A stretch of DNA of 64,000 nt from Eublepharis macularius (lineage: Eukaryota > Chordata > Lepidosauria > Squamata > Eublepharidae). Shown here one piece after another: positions 11,639 through 21,694 of this stretch; position 1 is the stretch's first letter, and every line of letters begins with the position of its first letter. The stretch covers positions 11,669,001 through 11,733,000 of the forward strand of contig NC_072800.1 in NCBI RefSeq assembly GCF_028583425.1, in the 5' to 3' direction. The position numbers and the translations under genes are program-made. The notes beneath the pieces were generated by a model. The model was not told the origin of the DNA and did not search any database. It saw only the letters and a program-made list of their open reading frames with translations.

Positions 11639-12318
11639 ATGCGTAAACAAAACACAGAGATGAAAAAAACAAAGTCAAACGTTTCTAAAAGGCTACAGGA
11701 CTTCTTCCCGACCTTGCAGCAAGCAGCGGAGAAAGAAAGCAAGACAACCAAAATGATGGAAGAAAACAACAGGGGTAAGAACAATGTACCTATCTCAGCC
11801 GATCCGACGCGTATCACATTGTTCACCCATATAGAGCAAAAAATAATAGATAAAATGTCAATCTTACTCCTACCTCTTAAAGAACAACGAGCAGAAATGA
11901 GAACGGCTTTAGGCAAAGCAGCACAAATGGCTAACCGAGCTCTAGTTTTAAGCACGTCGCTGCGGTCTGAATTAGCTGTGTTGCAACAGGAGAAGAAACA
12001 ACTTCAAGAAAGAATTTTTTCATACAGAGATCTCGTCAAAACAAATCTTAAATTTAGAAACTCTGAGGAGCAAACAACTTTAAATGTGGATCTGCCCTCC
12101 TTACTAGAGTCACGGCTGGTACAGCATTTGCAGCTTGAAAAGGAAGCAGCCCCAATGATCACCAAGGCTTACCGTCTGGGAGCACAAAAAGATTCAGAAA
12201 TTTTAAAAACCCAGAGACATTCTAGCTACGATTCCAGACTGGAAGACAAGGAGTAAAATTCTGGAAATAGCAAGAAATAAAGGCTCAGTCCCATATAAAG
12301 GATCACAAATCCAAATAC
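11639..12318 (+). pseudogene. L1 ORF1, 5' part (interrupted)
   Basis: The open frame at 11639-12256 gives a charged, coiled-coil-rich protein of the L1 ORF1 type. It starts MRKQNTEMKKTKSNVSKRLQ and contains repeated Glu/Lys heptads. One frameshift near 12230 moves it into a frame reading IPDWKTRSKILEIARNKG up to 12318, where a solo LTR interrupts it. Its C-terminal part resumes at 14724. ORF1p of L1 is an RNA-binding trimer that packages the element RNA. This copy is disrupted and inactive. Confidence 0.8.
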
Positions 12319-12422
12319 TGATGGATATAGATTTGAAGAAAAGGATTTTATATATTACTTTTATATATCACTTATATGCCTTGCACTTTTTTTCTACACT
12401 CAGGAGCCAATGTAGTATTTGT

Positions 12423-13915
12423 TTTGTTTGTTTGTTTGTTTGTTTTAATTACTAGTACTACAAAAGGGAAAAAATAGGGACAGGGAGAAGGGGAAGAAAC
12501 AACACATAACAACACAAACACTACATCTACAAGTAATGCATTCCTTTCATACTGCAATTATTTAACATTAGAACTTTGTAAAATGCTGTTAGATCGGTAG
12601 ATCTTATAAAATACAAACTACAATCAGGATTAGGTCTTCTTCCCCCCTCTGGGTCTCGGTTGCAATTCTCTCTGAACAGCTACAGTCACTGTGCTCGTTC
12701 CCTCCTCCCCTCCCCCTTCAGGCTTAAAGTCCTCTTCTTCTTGCTGGAAATCTTGATGTTTACACACAAAGTCCCTTAGCTGATCTTCTGATGTTATCTT
12801 GTGAGCTTGATCTTTGTAGCTAAACCAAATACCTTCCGGAAATAACCATTTGTACTTTATTTCACGTTTCCTCAGAAGAGCTGCAAACCTTTTATATTTA
12901 AATCTTCTTTTCCGAGCTAAAAATGGAACGTCCTTCAATATCTTAACCTTATTGCCCAGAAAGTCCAAGTCCGCATTGTATGAATTATATAGGATGGTGT
13001 CCCGGATCTTCTTAGATGAGAAGTCAATAATAATCTCGCGCGGCAGCTGACACTTCGTTGCATATTTTGAAGAAGCCCGATGGACTTCCAAAATGGCGCT
13101 TTTTAACTCTTCTTTAGTTGCCTTCGCGGGTATCGCCAAAAGTTCCGACACCAAATCCTTTAAATTCCCATTTTCCTCCTCCTTCACATTCTGTATACGC
13201 AATATTGTCTGAGCACGGTCCACTTGCAACCCAATCAGTTGGTTCTCCAACAGCTTTAAATCTTTGTTTGTTGCCCTCATGAGTGCTGCGTTTTCCCGAG
13301 CAGACTTTTCCGCCCCCCCCCGCTGCTTCCTTAATGGTTTTCACTTCACTCTCAATTAAGCCAACCCTTTGATCAGTTTTGTTTAACTTGTCAACAAAGG
13401 GCTTTATTGCTTCGACGACAGACTGCTTTACTAGCTCCTCCAGAGACTCTCCTTTCCCCTGCCAAGGAGCCGAGATAGATTTGCCCATAGCAGGGCTCTG
13501 CTTTTTCGTCGCCATCTTAGGGGGGGGAATCCGCCAGCCAAGTTTTGATACTCAGTGAGGGGGAAGAAATCCGAGCCTTTTTAGCTTCAAATCCCACCAA
13601 TCCTTCGCATACGCTTGTAGTAACAGAAGGGATTAGCTACTTACAGGTTTTCACCTTAGATCTGCTTTTTGCCGTTCTCCATGGCCCGGCAGCACACGAA
13701 GTGGTGCGCAAGTCTGCCGGCCTCCATAGGAGCAAACGGGCAATTTACCCCCCATCGATTTCGGGGGGGTTCTTCCCGTCGCGCTCCGGACCCTGACACC
13801 CTCATTGGGAGTCTTGGGGGCTAATCTTTGCAGGTCAGCCGCCCGGTCAGGCTGCTCAGGCACTTCTGGACCTGCGGAGAGGAGCGTCCGACATGGCCGA
13901 GAAAACGAAACCGAA
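12423..13915 (-). mobile_element. Half-L1: ORF1-only non-LTR element inserted in the LTR
   Basis: A 23-bp direct repeat at 12400-12422 and 13916-13938 flanks the element. Its 3' end on the minus strand is an (AAAC)n-like tail (12423-12445). Between a 5' GC-rich leader (13915-13516) and about 200 bp of 3' sequence it holds only an L1 ORF1. There is no ORF2 and no trace of one. The full target duplication and tail show that it was inserted in this form by target-primed reverse transcription, not created by later deletion. Confidence 0.85.
12630..13515 (-). pseudogene. ORF1 of the half-L1 element (one frameshift)
   Basis: It starts MATKKQSPAMGKSISAPWQG at 13515 and continues with an Ile/Leu/Lys coiled coil. 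At a run of nine C (G on the coding strand) near 13312-13321 the frame shifts by one base. It then continues at 13280 to the stop at 12630. The second part contains the ORF1 RNA-binding region (QLPREIIIDFSSKKIRDTIL) and the C-terminal domain (REIKYKWLFPEGIWFSYKDQ). Apart from the homopolymer shift the protein is complete, about 290 residues. It should act as an ORF1p-like RNA chaperone if translated; reverse transcription would have to come from another L1. Confidence 0.8.
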
Positions 13916-14723
13916 TCAGGAGCCAATGTAGTATTTGTAATGCAACCTGTAAGAATATGACACTTGAAACAAGAAGATCAAGAGAAGTATGCTGAACTCT
14001 GCAAGAACTGAGAACTAATAATATACTGCTTGTAGAGCTGCACTTATAAAATATTACGCATATGTTATATTATTCTATAAGATTCCAATAGGAATCAGTA
14101 CCAGAGAGCCTTTTGTAGAAAACTGATTTGATGCAGCAAGCTGGTTTTGGCCACCTGTGGCCGTATCTTCCTTAAGGCTGAGAAGAAACTGGGGGAAAGG
14201 GCACAGATGGAAAAAAACATCCCTTCCTACCAACAGACTTCAGTTATCAGAGGGTACCAAGGCTGTCAGATTGAGACTCATTGGCGCTATTGAAAGTATT
14301 ATGCCCAGAAGAAAGTAGGTGAGAGGTTAGAAGGTGTCCTTCCAAATTGAGGGCAAGATAAGGGGGTTGCAGGATTTGGAATTCCCCCAAGTAGAAGAGC
14401 CAACTCAGAATTGCATCTTCAAATCAGAACTGACCCTAGATACTTTACGAGCCAATAAGATAACAAATATTAGAATATTGTAATATTGTTATGATTATCT
14501 GAAAGTATTAATTGCTCTATGCTCCTATTGTAATTGGGATGAGCTTTTACACACAAGGAGACCATCTACTTCTGTGTAAGAAAAAGGGCTCATCCACCGG
14601 GTTAATAAAACCATCTGTTTTGCTTCAATTCAAGAAGGGCTCCTGGATCTTATTTTAATTTTTATTGTGGTTGGTTGGAAAAGGGAGAACGAACCACAAA
14701 GGCGCAAAATTTTGCACATAACA

Positions 14724-15850
14724 ATACTCAAAGACCTGCCATCTACAGTTTTTTAAAAAAGAAGAGAACTTAGATCTACAATGGAAGCATTGAGGAAAGC
14801 TCAAATAAAATACAAATGGATTAATTATACGAAACTTCAAGTAAAATTGCAGGACACCCCCCGCCAAGCTACGGATCAGGAAGCTGGAAGGCTGCTCTCG
14901 CAGGACCTTGCCATTGAGACTCCTATGATCGGCGACAGAACGTCACAGAGAAGAAAAACGCTTCATCTCCTACCACCTTGTAAGGGAAGTAAGACTTTAG
15001 TGAGACACAACTCGCAAGCAAAGAACAAACAAACTGTGATGTAAAAACCTAAGCTGAGAGCAAACCAGAATAATCTGAAAAAATGTTATGATGCTATAAT
15101 CTATAAACATTGTACAAGAATAGAGGTATTGGTGGGAGAGAGCGGAGCTCGCAGTGAGGGGCCCCAGTTATTTTTTACAGTTCTCCAAGTTTGGTATAAG
15201 AAATACCAATAGTCCATAGGGTGTTACTCTAGGGTTATAGAGAATGGTTTTGCAATCAATTTTAAGTTAATCTAGTTTATAGTTTATTCATCAGTAAGTT
15301 AAAGCACCTATTATTCAATCAACCTAGACATTAGTATCAAGGGTAGAAGAGGGGATAGAATTAAGAGAGGGAGGGGGGAAGGGAAGGAGGGGTGTTTATG
15401 TAAGGTTTATAAGGGTTCTACTACAAAATTATTATTTTTTTCTATTACTATCTGTATTTGATCTACAAAATGTTTGACATTATAACAATACCCATTTAAT
15501 CATAATTATAAAAACCTAACTTTAATTAACATCTTTATCAATAACCTGATTATCATCTAAAAAGAAATACAATCATTTTATATTTACATAAAGCATTTTC
15601 AATAGTAATGTCAGGTCATAATATATCACTCAAGAAAAAGCAAGAGGAAAAAATAGTTTTTAGTAATTTAGATAAGAATCTTTATTTGAAATCTAAAGAT
15701 GAAACACTCATTTGTAGGAAAACTTATTTGATACCACTGTATGAAAACCATCCTTAATATATGTAATAGAAATTTATTTGACATCATTGTATAATAACTA
15801 TCTTTTTTAGATTTGTAACTGTTTATTAAGCACAATTAAATAAATATTTG
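14724..15850 (+). pseudogene. L1 ORF1, 3' part, and following purine-rich spacer
   Basis: After the LTR the L1 ORF1 resumes with ILKDLPSTVF, a stop or frameshift in an A-run, then the C-terminal domain from 14781 (MEALRKAQIKYKWINYTKLQ) to a stop at 15044. About 800 bp of AT- and purine-rich sequence follow (a GGGAGGGGGGAAGGG tract near 15370). They resemble the inter-ORF spacer of the two L1s at 30.3-53 kb. No ORF2 follows. The right edge near 15850 is approximate. Confidence 0.65.
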
Positions 15851-15939
15851 AAAATGGGGAAAAAGTAAGTGGGAGTGTGCGCCTGTGGCCCTGGCTGCCG
15901 TGATGTGCGCGTTTTTCTGCTGTGGGAGTTTGGTTTTTC

Positions 15940-16500
15940 CCACAATAGAAACAAATGGGGGGGGGCCTGGGGGGCACCTTCTTTGAGGGGCCATAAAACG
16001 GCCCCCAGGGTCCAATCGCCCTGATATTTGGGAGGTCTTGAGAGTACAGATAGGAGTAGGTCTCCTGCAAATTAGGTGCATTTTGCTTGCCAGCCCCCCT
16101 GTTTAGCTCACCTAGACAGCTCCTTGGTTAGCTTCCCTAGTTTCCCCCATAGGGAATAATGGAGATTGGAGGTGGATGGGGCACCTTTTGGGGAGGGCCA
16201 TAACATGGCTCTCCGAAGTCCAATCTCCCTGAAACTTGGGAGGTCTTCAGAGGACAGATAGTAGTAGGTCCCCTGCAAATCTGGTGCATTTTGCCTTCAA
16301 AATGCCACCCTCAGCCACCTAGAACCCCCCCTAGTTTTCCCCTTAGGGAATAATGGAGATTGGAGGTGGATAGGGGCATCTTTTTGGGGGGGCCATAACA
16401 AGACCCCATGAAATCAATCTTTCCGAAACTTGGGTGGTCATGAGAGGAGAGTTAGAAGAAGGTCCCCAGCACCTTTGGGATTATTAGGTAAGAAAATTCC
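15940..16500. repeat. Three-copy tandem repeat, unit about 195-207 bp
   Basis: Blocks beginning GGCCATAA...CCAATC and followed by TGAAACTTGGGAGGTCTTCA, GTCCCCTGCAAAT and TAGGGAATAATGGAGATTGG recur with starts near 15991, 16198 and 16393. The third is partial. The array is probably the inside of a non-autonomous DNA transposon ending at about 16670 in GGTTTCGGTGCACACCCCTA. Confidence 0.7.
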
Positions 16501-16576
16501 CTTCCAGGCTCCTGGATAGCCGGGAACAGCATTTCCCATTGGAAACATGGCCAAATCTTACCTAATAATCCCAAAG
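16466..16576. repeat. Short hairpin beside the tandem array
   Basis: TTTGGGATTATTAGGTAAG (about 16466-16490) and its inverse CTTACCTAATAATCCCAAA (about 16556-16576) form a 19-bp inverted repeat around a loop of about 70 bp. Confidence 0.6.
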
Positions 16577-16670
16577 CAATTTAAATATCCGAAGCTGAAG
16601 TGACAAGCTGCTTTGGCATTCAGGTTTTCTCAATTTTTTTTCCCGCTTCAGGTTTCGGTGCACACCCCTA

Positions 16671-17036
16671 GTTTTGAGTCCTATCCTCTGTTGCCAACAG
16701 GGACAGCTCCCTTCCCTCCTCTAAGCGATAGCCTTTTAAATACTTAAAGAGTGAAATCATGTCTCCCCTCAGCCCCCTCTTCTCCAAACTGACCATTCCC
16801 AAGTCCCTCAGTCTTTCCTTGTAGGGCTTTGTCTTCAGGCCCCTGATCATGTTGGTTGCTCTCCTCTGCACCCGTTACAATTGGTCCACACTCTTTTTGA
16901 AGTGAGGCCTTCAGAACTGCACACAATACTCCAGGTGGGACATGACTCACACGGCATATAGTGGGACAATGACATCTCATGCTTTGAATGTTATGCCTTT
17001 GTTGATATACTCCAAGACTGCATTTGCCTTTTTTGC
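16671..17036 (-). mobile_element. CR1 LINE 3' fragment with end of reverse-transcriptase ORF
   Basis: Read on the minus strand, the segment encodes RRATNMIRGLKTKPYKERLR and GLRGDMISLFKYLKGYR, typical of the last part of the CR1 ORF2 protein. The fragment is truncated at both ends and has an in-frame interruption in the 5' part. Confidence 0.8.
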
Positions 17037-17294
17037 TGCTGCATCACAGTGACTTCTTCCGCCCCTAGTTCGCTGCTATTGCTCTTAATAATAACCAGAA
17101 ATCTGTTTACCTGATACGAAAGAGAATACGCTGTCTCAAATGAGGGAACAGCCCAAAATGGAAACTGTCTCATAATAGGAGAGAGCAGAAGCTTCAACCA
17201 CGAAAGTTGCATGGAATTAACAAGTTACCTTTCCTAGGGCCGCATTCCCCCCCCCTCAGAAGCAGCTGTTTTGTAGCAAATATGTTGTAGTAGT

Positions 17295-17936
17295 TTGTAC
17301 CCAAAAGGTATGGAAACAATACAAAGTGAACTACAAGGAACGCAGCAGAGAGTTAAAACAGTAGAAGACGCGATGGAGAACTTAGCAGACACGCAACAAA
17401 CAGAGATGAGACTGATGAGGGGAAGGATGTCGGTTGCGGAAACTAAACACATGGAGAAGCAGTTACGTTTTCGTGGCTTGCCAGAAGTGGAAGGAAAATC
17501 AGCGCAAGAACAGATGACTGAGGTGTTAGCTGAATACCTGGGGAAGGAGGAGGAGGAAGTTGTGGCTATCCTAGATGTGGCATATCGTGTGAACTCGAGA
17601 ATTGCAACCCAGAGGAAATTACCAAGAGACGTGATTGTGCAGTTTACGACACGAAATATGAAAGAGAAGATTGTCACAAAACAGTTTCAAGATCCATTGG
17701 AGATTGATGGCAAGACGATTATCATAATGAAGGAATTACCCAGGTCAGTGTTATCAGATCGGAAAAAATACAAAGTGCTAATTCAGATCTTGAAGGACAT
17801 GAAAATCAGGTACAGATGGGAGTTACCAGAAGGTGTGTCCTTTGAGTTTGGAGGGGCCAAAAAGCGCATCAGATCTGAGCGAGAGATGGAGCGATTTATA
17901 AGGGACAATGAAAAAGACTTACCAACAAGACTATGA
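17295..17936 (+). CDS. L1 ORF1 protein, N-terminally truncated
   Basis: The open frame covers 213 codons. It holds the end of the coiled coil (METIQSELQGTQQRVKTVED), the RNA-recognition-like domain (KQLRFRGLPEVEG near residue 55) and the C-terminal domain (KIRYRWELPEGVSFEFGG). The family is L1 ORF1p (transposase_22), an RNA-binding chaperone. The frame starts where the insertion is truncated, so the true N-terminus and promoter are absent. Its TGA (17934-17936) overlaps the ORF2 start codon (ATGA). Confidence 0.8.
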   Translation: MYPKGMETIQSELQGTQQRVKTVEDAMENLADTQQTEMRLMRGRMSVAETKHMEKQLRFRGLPEVEGKSAQEQMTEVLAEYLGKEEEEVVAILDVAYRVNSRIATQRKLPRDVIVQFTTRNMKEKIVTKQFQDPLEIDGKTIIIMKELPRSVLSDRKKYKVLIQILKDMKIRYRWELPEGVSFEFGGAKKRIRSEREMERFIRDNEKDLPTRL

Positions 17937-20900
17937 GTATGGAGTGTAAAGTTTTATCTTGGAATGTAAATGGACTAAACTCACCGAATAAGAGAAAAAA
18001 TATTTTCCACTGGCTATTAAAACAAAAATGTGACATTGTTTGTTTGCAAGAGACCCATATCAGAAAGCAGGATGTAAAATATTTAAAATCAGGAAAATTG
18101 GGCAAAGAATTTGTAGCGGCCTCCAATAAAAAAAAAAGGGGAGTGGTGTTGTACATAAAAGAGGAGCTACAGCCAAAATTTGTAATGAAAGATGTGGAAG
18201 CCAGATTTATTGCAGTGGAATGTACTTGGGACTTAAAGAGAGTGTTGGTAGTCGGAGTTTATGCACCTAACGGTGCAAAGGAAAGCTTCTTTGAGGATTT
18301 GAGGAAGCAACTAGATGATCTTTCATACGACCAGATAATTCTTGCCGGAGACTTCAATGGAGTGACGAACTTGGAATTAGATAAAAAGACAACAACTGCA
18401 CAAAAGAAAAGAGGACTATTACCAAAGCTTTTTTTTGACTTGATACAACAGGAGACTTTAGAAGATGTATGGAGAAGAGAATATCCTAAAAGTAGACAAT
18501 TTACTTTTTATTCTGCAAGGCACTGTACACTATCAAGAATTGATATGATCTGGGCCTCAAAAGACTTAGCGTTATGGACTAAGGAGGTAGAAATAATGCC
18601 GATGGTAGGCTCAGATCATAATCCAATCATGTGGAAATTAGGGAAAAGGAGAAAAAGGAAAGCATGGAGAATAAATGAGGACTTGCTACAGGAAGGAGAG
18701 AGTATGGAGATGTTGAGAAGAGAGACAAAGTTCTTCATACAATACAACGTAAATAAAGAAGTACCAACTGACAAAGTTTGGGACGCTTATAAGGCGGTTA
18801 TAAGGGGCATACTAATGGACTTAAATGGTAGAGCAAGAAAAAAGAAAGAGGAGAAAAGACAAGAGATTGAGGAGAAAATAAAAGCCAAAGAAATACAGTT
18901 AAAAAAGAGACCAGGGAAAAAGAAATTATATCAGGAAATTAAAATACTTCAAGAACAGTTAACAGCAATGAATAATAAGGAATTGGAGTGGAATCTTAAA
19001 AGATTGAATCAGAAAGCGTTTGAAGGTGCAAATAAACCTGGGAAGTATTTGGCATGGCAACTGAAGAAGAGAAGGGAAAAGAAAATAATAAATAGAATTT
19101 GCGAAGATAATAAAACGTATTTGGAACAGACTACCATTAGTAGAGCCTTTTACAAATTCTACGCTAAGTTGTATAATAAGAAAGAGGTAAATAAAGAGTC
19201 AATAGCGTTATATTTGGAGAAAATGAAACTTCCAGTAATTTCGGAAGCTTGGAGAAATAAACTGAACAGTGAAGTAACAGATGAGGAACTAAACAAGGCA
19301 ATACAATCTGCAAATCTAGGAAAGGCGCCAGGGCCAGATGGACTTACAGCGAAATTTTATAAGGTAATGGCCAATGAACTGGCACCATTCCTAAAAGAGG
19401 TGATCAATGGAGTTTTAAAGGACCAGCGGATTCCAGATACCTGGAATGAAGCGAATATATCATTGATCCCCAAAGAAGGCCAAGACTTGACTAATGTGAA
19501 AAACTACAGACCTATATCGCTACTTAACAATGATTATAAAATCTTTGCGAAGATACTGGCGGAGAGACTGAAGGGGTGGCTTACGGAAGTCATTGAGGAG
19601 GAACAAGCAGGCTTTTTGCCAGACAGACAAATCAGAGACAATTTAAGGACAGTGATTAATGCTATTGAATATTATGACAAGCGTTGTGACAAAGAGGTTG
19701 GTTTCTTCTTTGTTGATGCTGAAAAGGCGTTTGATAATTTAAACTGGGACTTTATGTTTGCCACTATGGAAAAGCTACAATTGGGAGAAAGATTCATTAG
19801 AGCAATTAAGGAAATTTACAGAGACCAGACTGCAGCAATTGTGGTGAATGATGAAGCGACTAAGAAATTGATTATAAGTAAAGGAACAAGACAAGGTTGC
19901 CCGTTGTCTCCACTGCTGTTCATTTTGGTATTGGAGATCCTGATGATACAAATACGACAAGATGAAAAAATTCGAGGAATTAAAATAAAGGACTATTCAT
20001 ATAAGGTCAGAGCATTTGCGGATGACATAATGTTAATTGTAGAAGACCCATTGGAGAACATGCCAAAAGTGATAGATAAGATTAAGGAGTTTGGAGATTT
20101 GGCAGGTTTCTATATTAATAAAAAGAAGTCAAAGATACTATGCAAAAATATGACTAAGCAGAAACAACAATTGTTAACGGAAATAACGGATTGTGAAGTA
20201 ACAAGTAAGGTGAAATATTTGGGAATCGAACTGACTGCTAAGAATATAGACTTATTTAAAAACAACTATGAAAAACTATGGACTCAGATAGAGAGAGATT
20301 TGATTAAATGGAACAGACTAAATTTGTCATGGTTGGGAAGGATTGCAGCAGTTAAGATGAATGTGCTACCAAGAGTAATGTTTTTGCTACAGACAATACC
20401 AATCATCAGTGACTCTAAGCAATTTGAGAAATGGCAGAGGAAAATATCAGACTTTGTATGGGCAGGCAAGAAGCCTCGAGTGAAAATGAAAGTTTTACAA
20501 GATGCAAAGGAAAGAGGCGGAATGCAACTGCCCAATCTAAGACTTTACCATGACGCAATTTGCTTGGTGTGGTTGAAGGAGTGGATGACGCTAAAGAATA
20601 AGAAATTACTAGCCCTAGAGGGATATAAAAAAATATTTGGATGGCATGCATACTTATGGCATGATAAAGTAAAGGCGAACTCGATGTTCCTGCATCACTA
20701 TATACGGAGAAGTTTATATATAATCTGGAAGAAGTATAGAATCTATCTGGAAGAAGGAACCCCTTTGTGGGTAGTTCCATATGAGGTGATAGATCCGAGA
20801 GCTGTTGATAATGAGCAACAATGTCTAACTTATAAAGAAATAACTAGAACTGAAGAATCTAAACTCAGAATAAAGACTCAGGAGGAACTATCACCTTATT

Positions 20901-21694
20901 ATGATTGGTTCCAGTATAGACAGATTAGAGATTTATATAACTCGGACTCTGTAAAGGGAGGTATACGAACAGAAAACTCGGAACTAGAGCAGACCCTTCT
21001 TAAAGAGGACAAGAAAAGAATATCTAAGGTATACCAAGCACTGCTGAAATGGTATACTGAGGATGAAATAGTTAAAGGACAAATGGTGAAATGGGCCATA
21101 AATTTCAACAAAGAAATAACAATGGAGGCATGGGAATACTTGTGGAAGACTACAATGAAGACAACGACATGCACTAGTATTAAAGAGAACATTTACAAAA
21201 TGATTTACCGTTGGTACATGACACCAAAGAAGATTGCGCTAGGGAATTTGAACACTTCTAATAAATGCTGGAAATGCAGGAAGCATGAGGGCTCCCTCTA
21301 CCACATGTGGTGGACGTGTGAGGTAGCTAGGCAGTACTGGGGGGAAATAATAAGAGAAATGAGTGAGATATTACAATTTCAAATTAATAAGAACCCAGAA
21401 CTCCTGCTACTAAACTTGGGAATGGAGGGAATTCCAGCCCATCATAGGACGTTGATATTTTACATGACGGCAGCAGCTAGACTTTTGTATGCGCAAAAAT
21501 GGAAAATACAAGAAGTGCCAACTATTGAAGATTGGATCCACAAATTGCTGTATATGGCAGAAATGGACAAAATGACAAGAAAATTGAGAAACCTGGACTC
21601 AGGACAGTTTAACACAGACTGGGAGAAGCTGAAACAATATTTGGAGAAGAAATGGGAGGTGGGAGGAGAACTGTGGCAGTTTGAGAACTACTGA
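17933..21694 (+). CDS. L1 ORF2: endonuclease and reverse transcriptase, intact
   Basis: An uninterrupted 1253-residue protein. The APE-type endonuclease is at the N-terminus: SWNVNGLN (Asn 11), QETH (Glu 40), LAGDFN and a GSDHNP motif near residue 229. The reverse transcriptase follows: GKAPGPDG, NYRPISLLN, the FFVDAEKAFD motif, [10 protein letters not shown] and FADD at residues 695-698. A C-terminal zinc-knuckle-like cysteine cluster (CWKCRKHEGSLYHMWWTC) is present. All key catalytic residues seen in L1 proteins are there. The protein nicks target DNA and copies RNA into it. The start codon overlaps the ORF1 stop as ATGA, which suggests translation by termination-reinitiation. It could supply activity in trans to ORF1-only elements. 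Confidence 0.95.
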   Translation: MSMECKVLSWNVNGLNSPNKRKNIFHWLLKQKCDIVCLQETHIRKQDVKYLKSGKLGKEFVAASNKKKRGVVLYIKEELQPKFVMKDVEARFIAVECTWDLKRVLVVGVYAPNGAKESFFEDLRKQLDDLSYDQIILAGDFNGVTNLELDKKTTTAQKKRGLLPKLFFDLIQQETLEDVWRREYPKSRQFTFYSARHCTLSRIDMIWASKDLALWTKEVEIMPMVGSDHNPIMWKLGKRRKRKAWRINEDLLQEGESMEMLRRETKFFIQYNVNKEVPTDKVWDAYKAVIRGILMDLNGRARKKKEEKRQEIEEKIKAKEIQLKKRPGKKKLYQEIKILQEQLTAMNNKELEWNLKRLNQKAFEGANKPGKYLAWQLKKRREKKIINRICEDNKTYLEQTTISRAFYKFYAKLYNKKEVNKESIALYLEKMKLPVISEAWRNKLNSEVTDEELNKAIQSANLGKAPGPDGLTAKFYKVMANELAPFLKEVINGVLKDQRIPDTWNEANISLIPKEGQDLTNVKNYRPISLLNNDYKIFAKILAERLKGWLTEVIEEEQAGFLPDRQIRDNLRTVINAIEYYDKRCDKEVGFFFVDAEKAFDNLNWDFMFATMEKLQLGERFIRAIKEIYRDQTAAIVVNDEATKKLIISKGTRQGCPLSPLLFILVLEILMIQIRQDEKIRGIKIKDYSYKVRAFADDIMLIVEDPLENMPKVIDKIKEFGDLAGFYINKKKSKILCKNMTKQKQQLLTEITDCEVTSKVKYLGIELTAKNIDLFKNNYEKLWTQIERDLIKWNRLNLSWLGRIAAVKMNVLPRVMFLLQTIPIISDSKQFEKWQRKISDFVWAGKKPRVKMKVLQDAKERGGMQLPNLRLYHDAICLVWLKEWMTLKNKKLLALEGYKKIFGWHAYLWHDKVKANSMFLHHYIRRSLYIIWKKYRIYLEEGTPLWVVPYEVIDPRAVDNEQQCLTYKEITRTEESKLRIKTQEELSPYYDWFQYRQIRDLYNSDSVKGGIRTENSELEQTLLKEDKKRISKVYQALLKWYTEDEIVKGQMVKWAINFNKEITMEAWEYLWKTTMKTTTCTSIKENIYKMIYRWYMTPKKIALGNLNTSNKCWKCRKHEGSLYHMWWTCEVARQYWGEIIREMSEILQFQINKNPELLLLNLGMEGIPAHHRTLIFYMTAAARLLYAQKWKIQEVPTIEDWIHKLLYMAEMDKMTRKLRNLDSGQFNTDWEKLKQYLEKKWEVGGELWQFENY

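Larger units (their letters stand above)
12319..14723 (+). mobile_element. Solo LTR inserted in L1 ORF1 (itself carrying a nested element)
   Basis: The element starts TGATGG at 12319 and ends AACA at 14723. It is flanked by ATAC at 12315-12318 and ATAC at 14724-14727. Removing it and one ATAC restores an uninterrupted L1 ORF1 frame across the site. Without the nested half-L1 the LTR would be about 889 bp. A poly(A) signal (GGTTAATAAAACC near 14600) followed by a U5-like stretch supports the plus orientation. The TG...CA ends and 4-bp duplication are typical of LTR retroelements; no internal genes remain. Confidence 0.8.

Noticed and set aside
13545..13926. Frames on both strands beside the half-L1 ORF1
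   Set aside because: They cover the GC-rich leader of the half-L1; no conserved domain is present.
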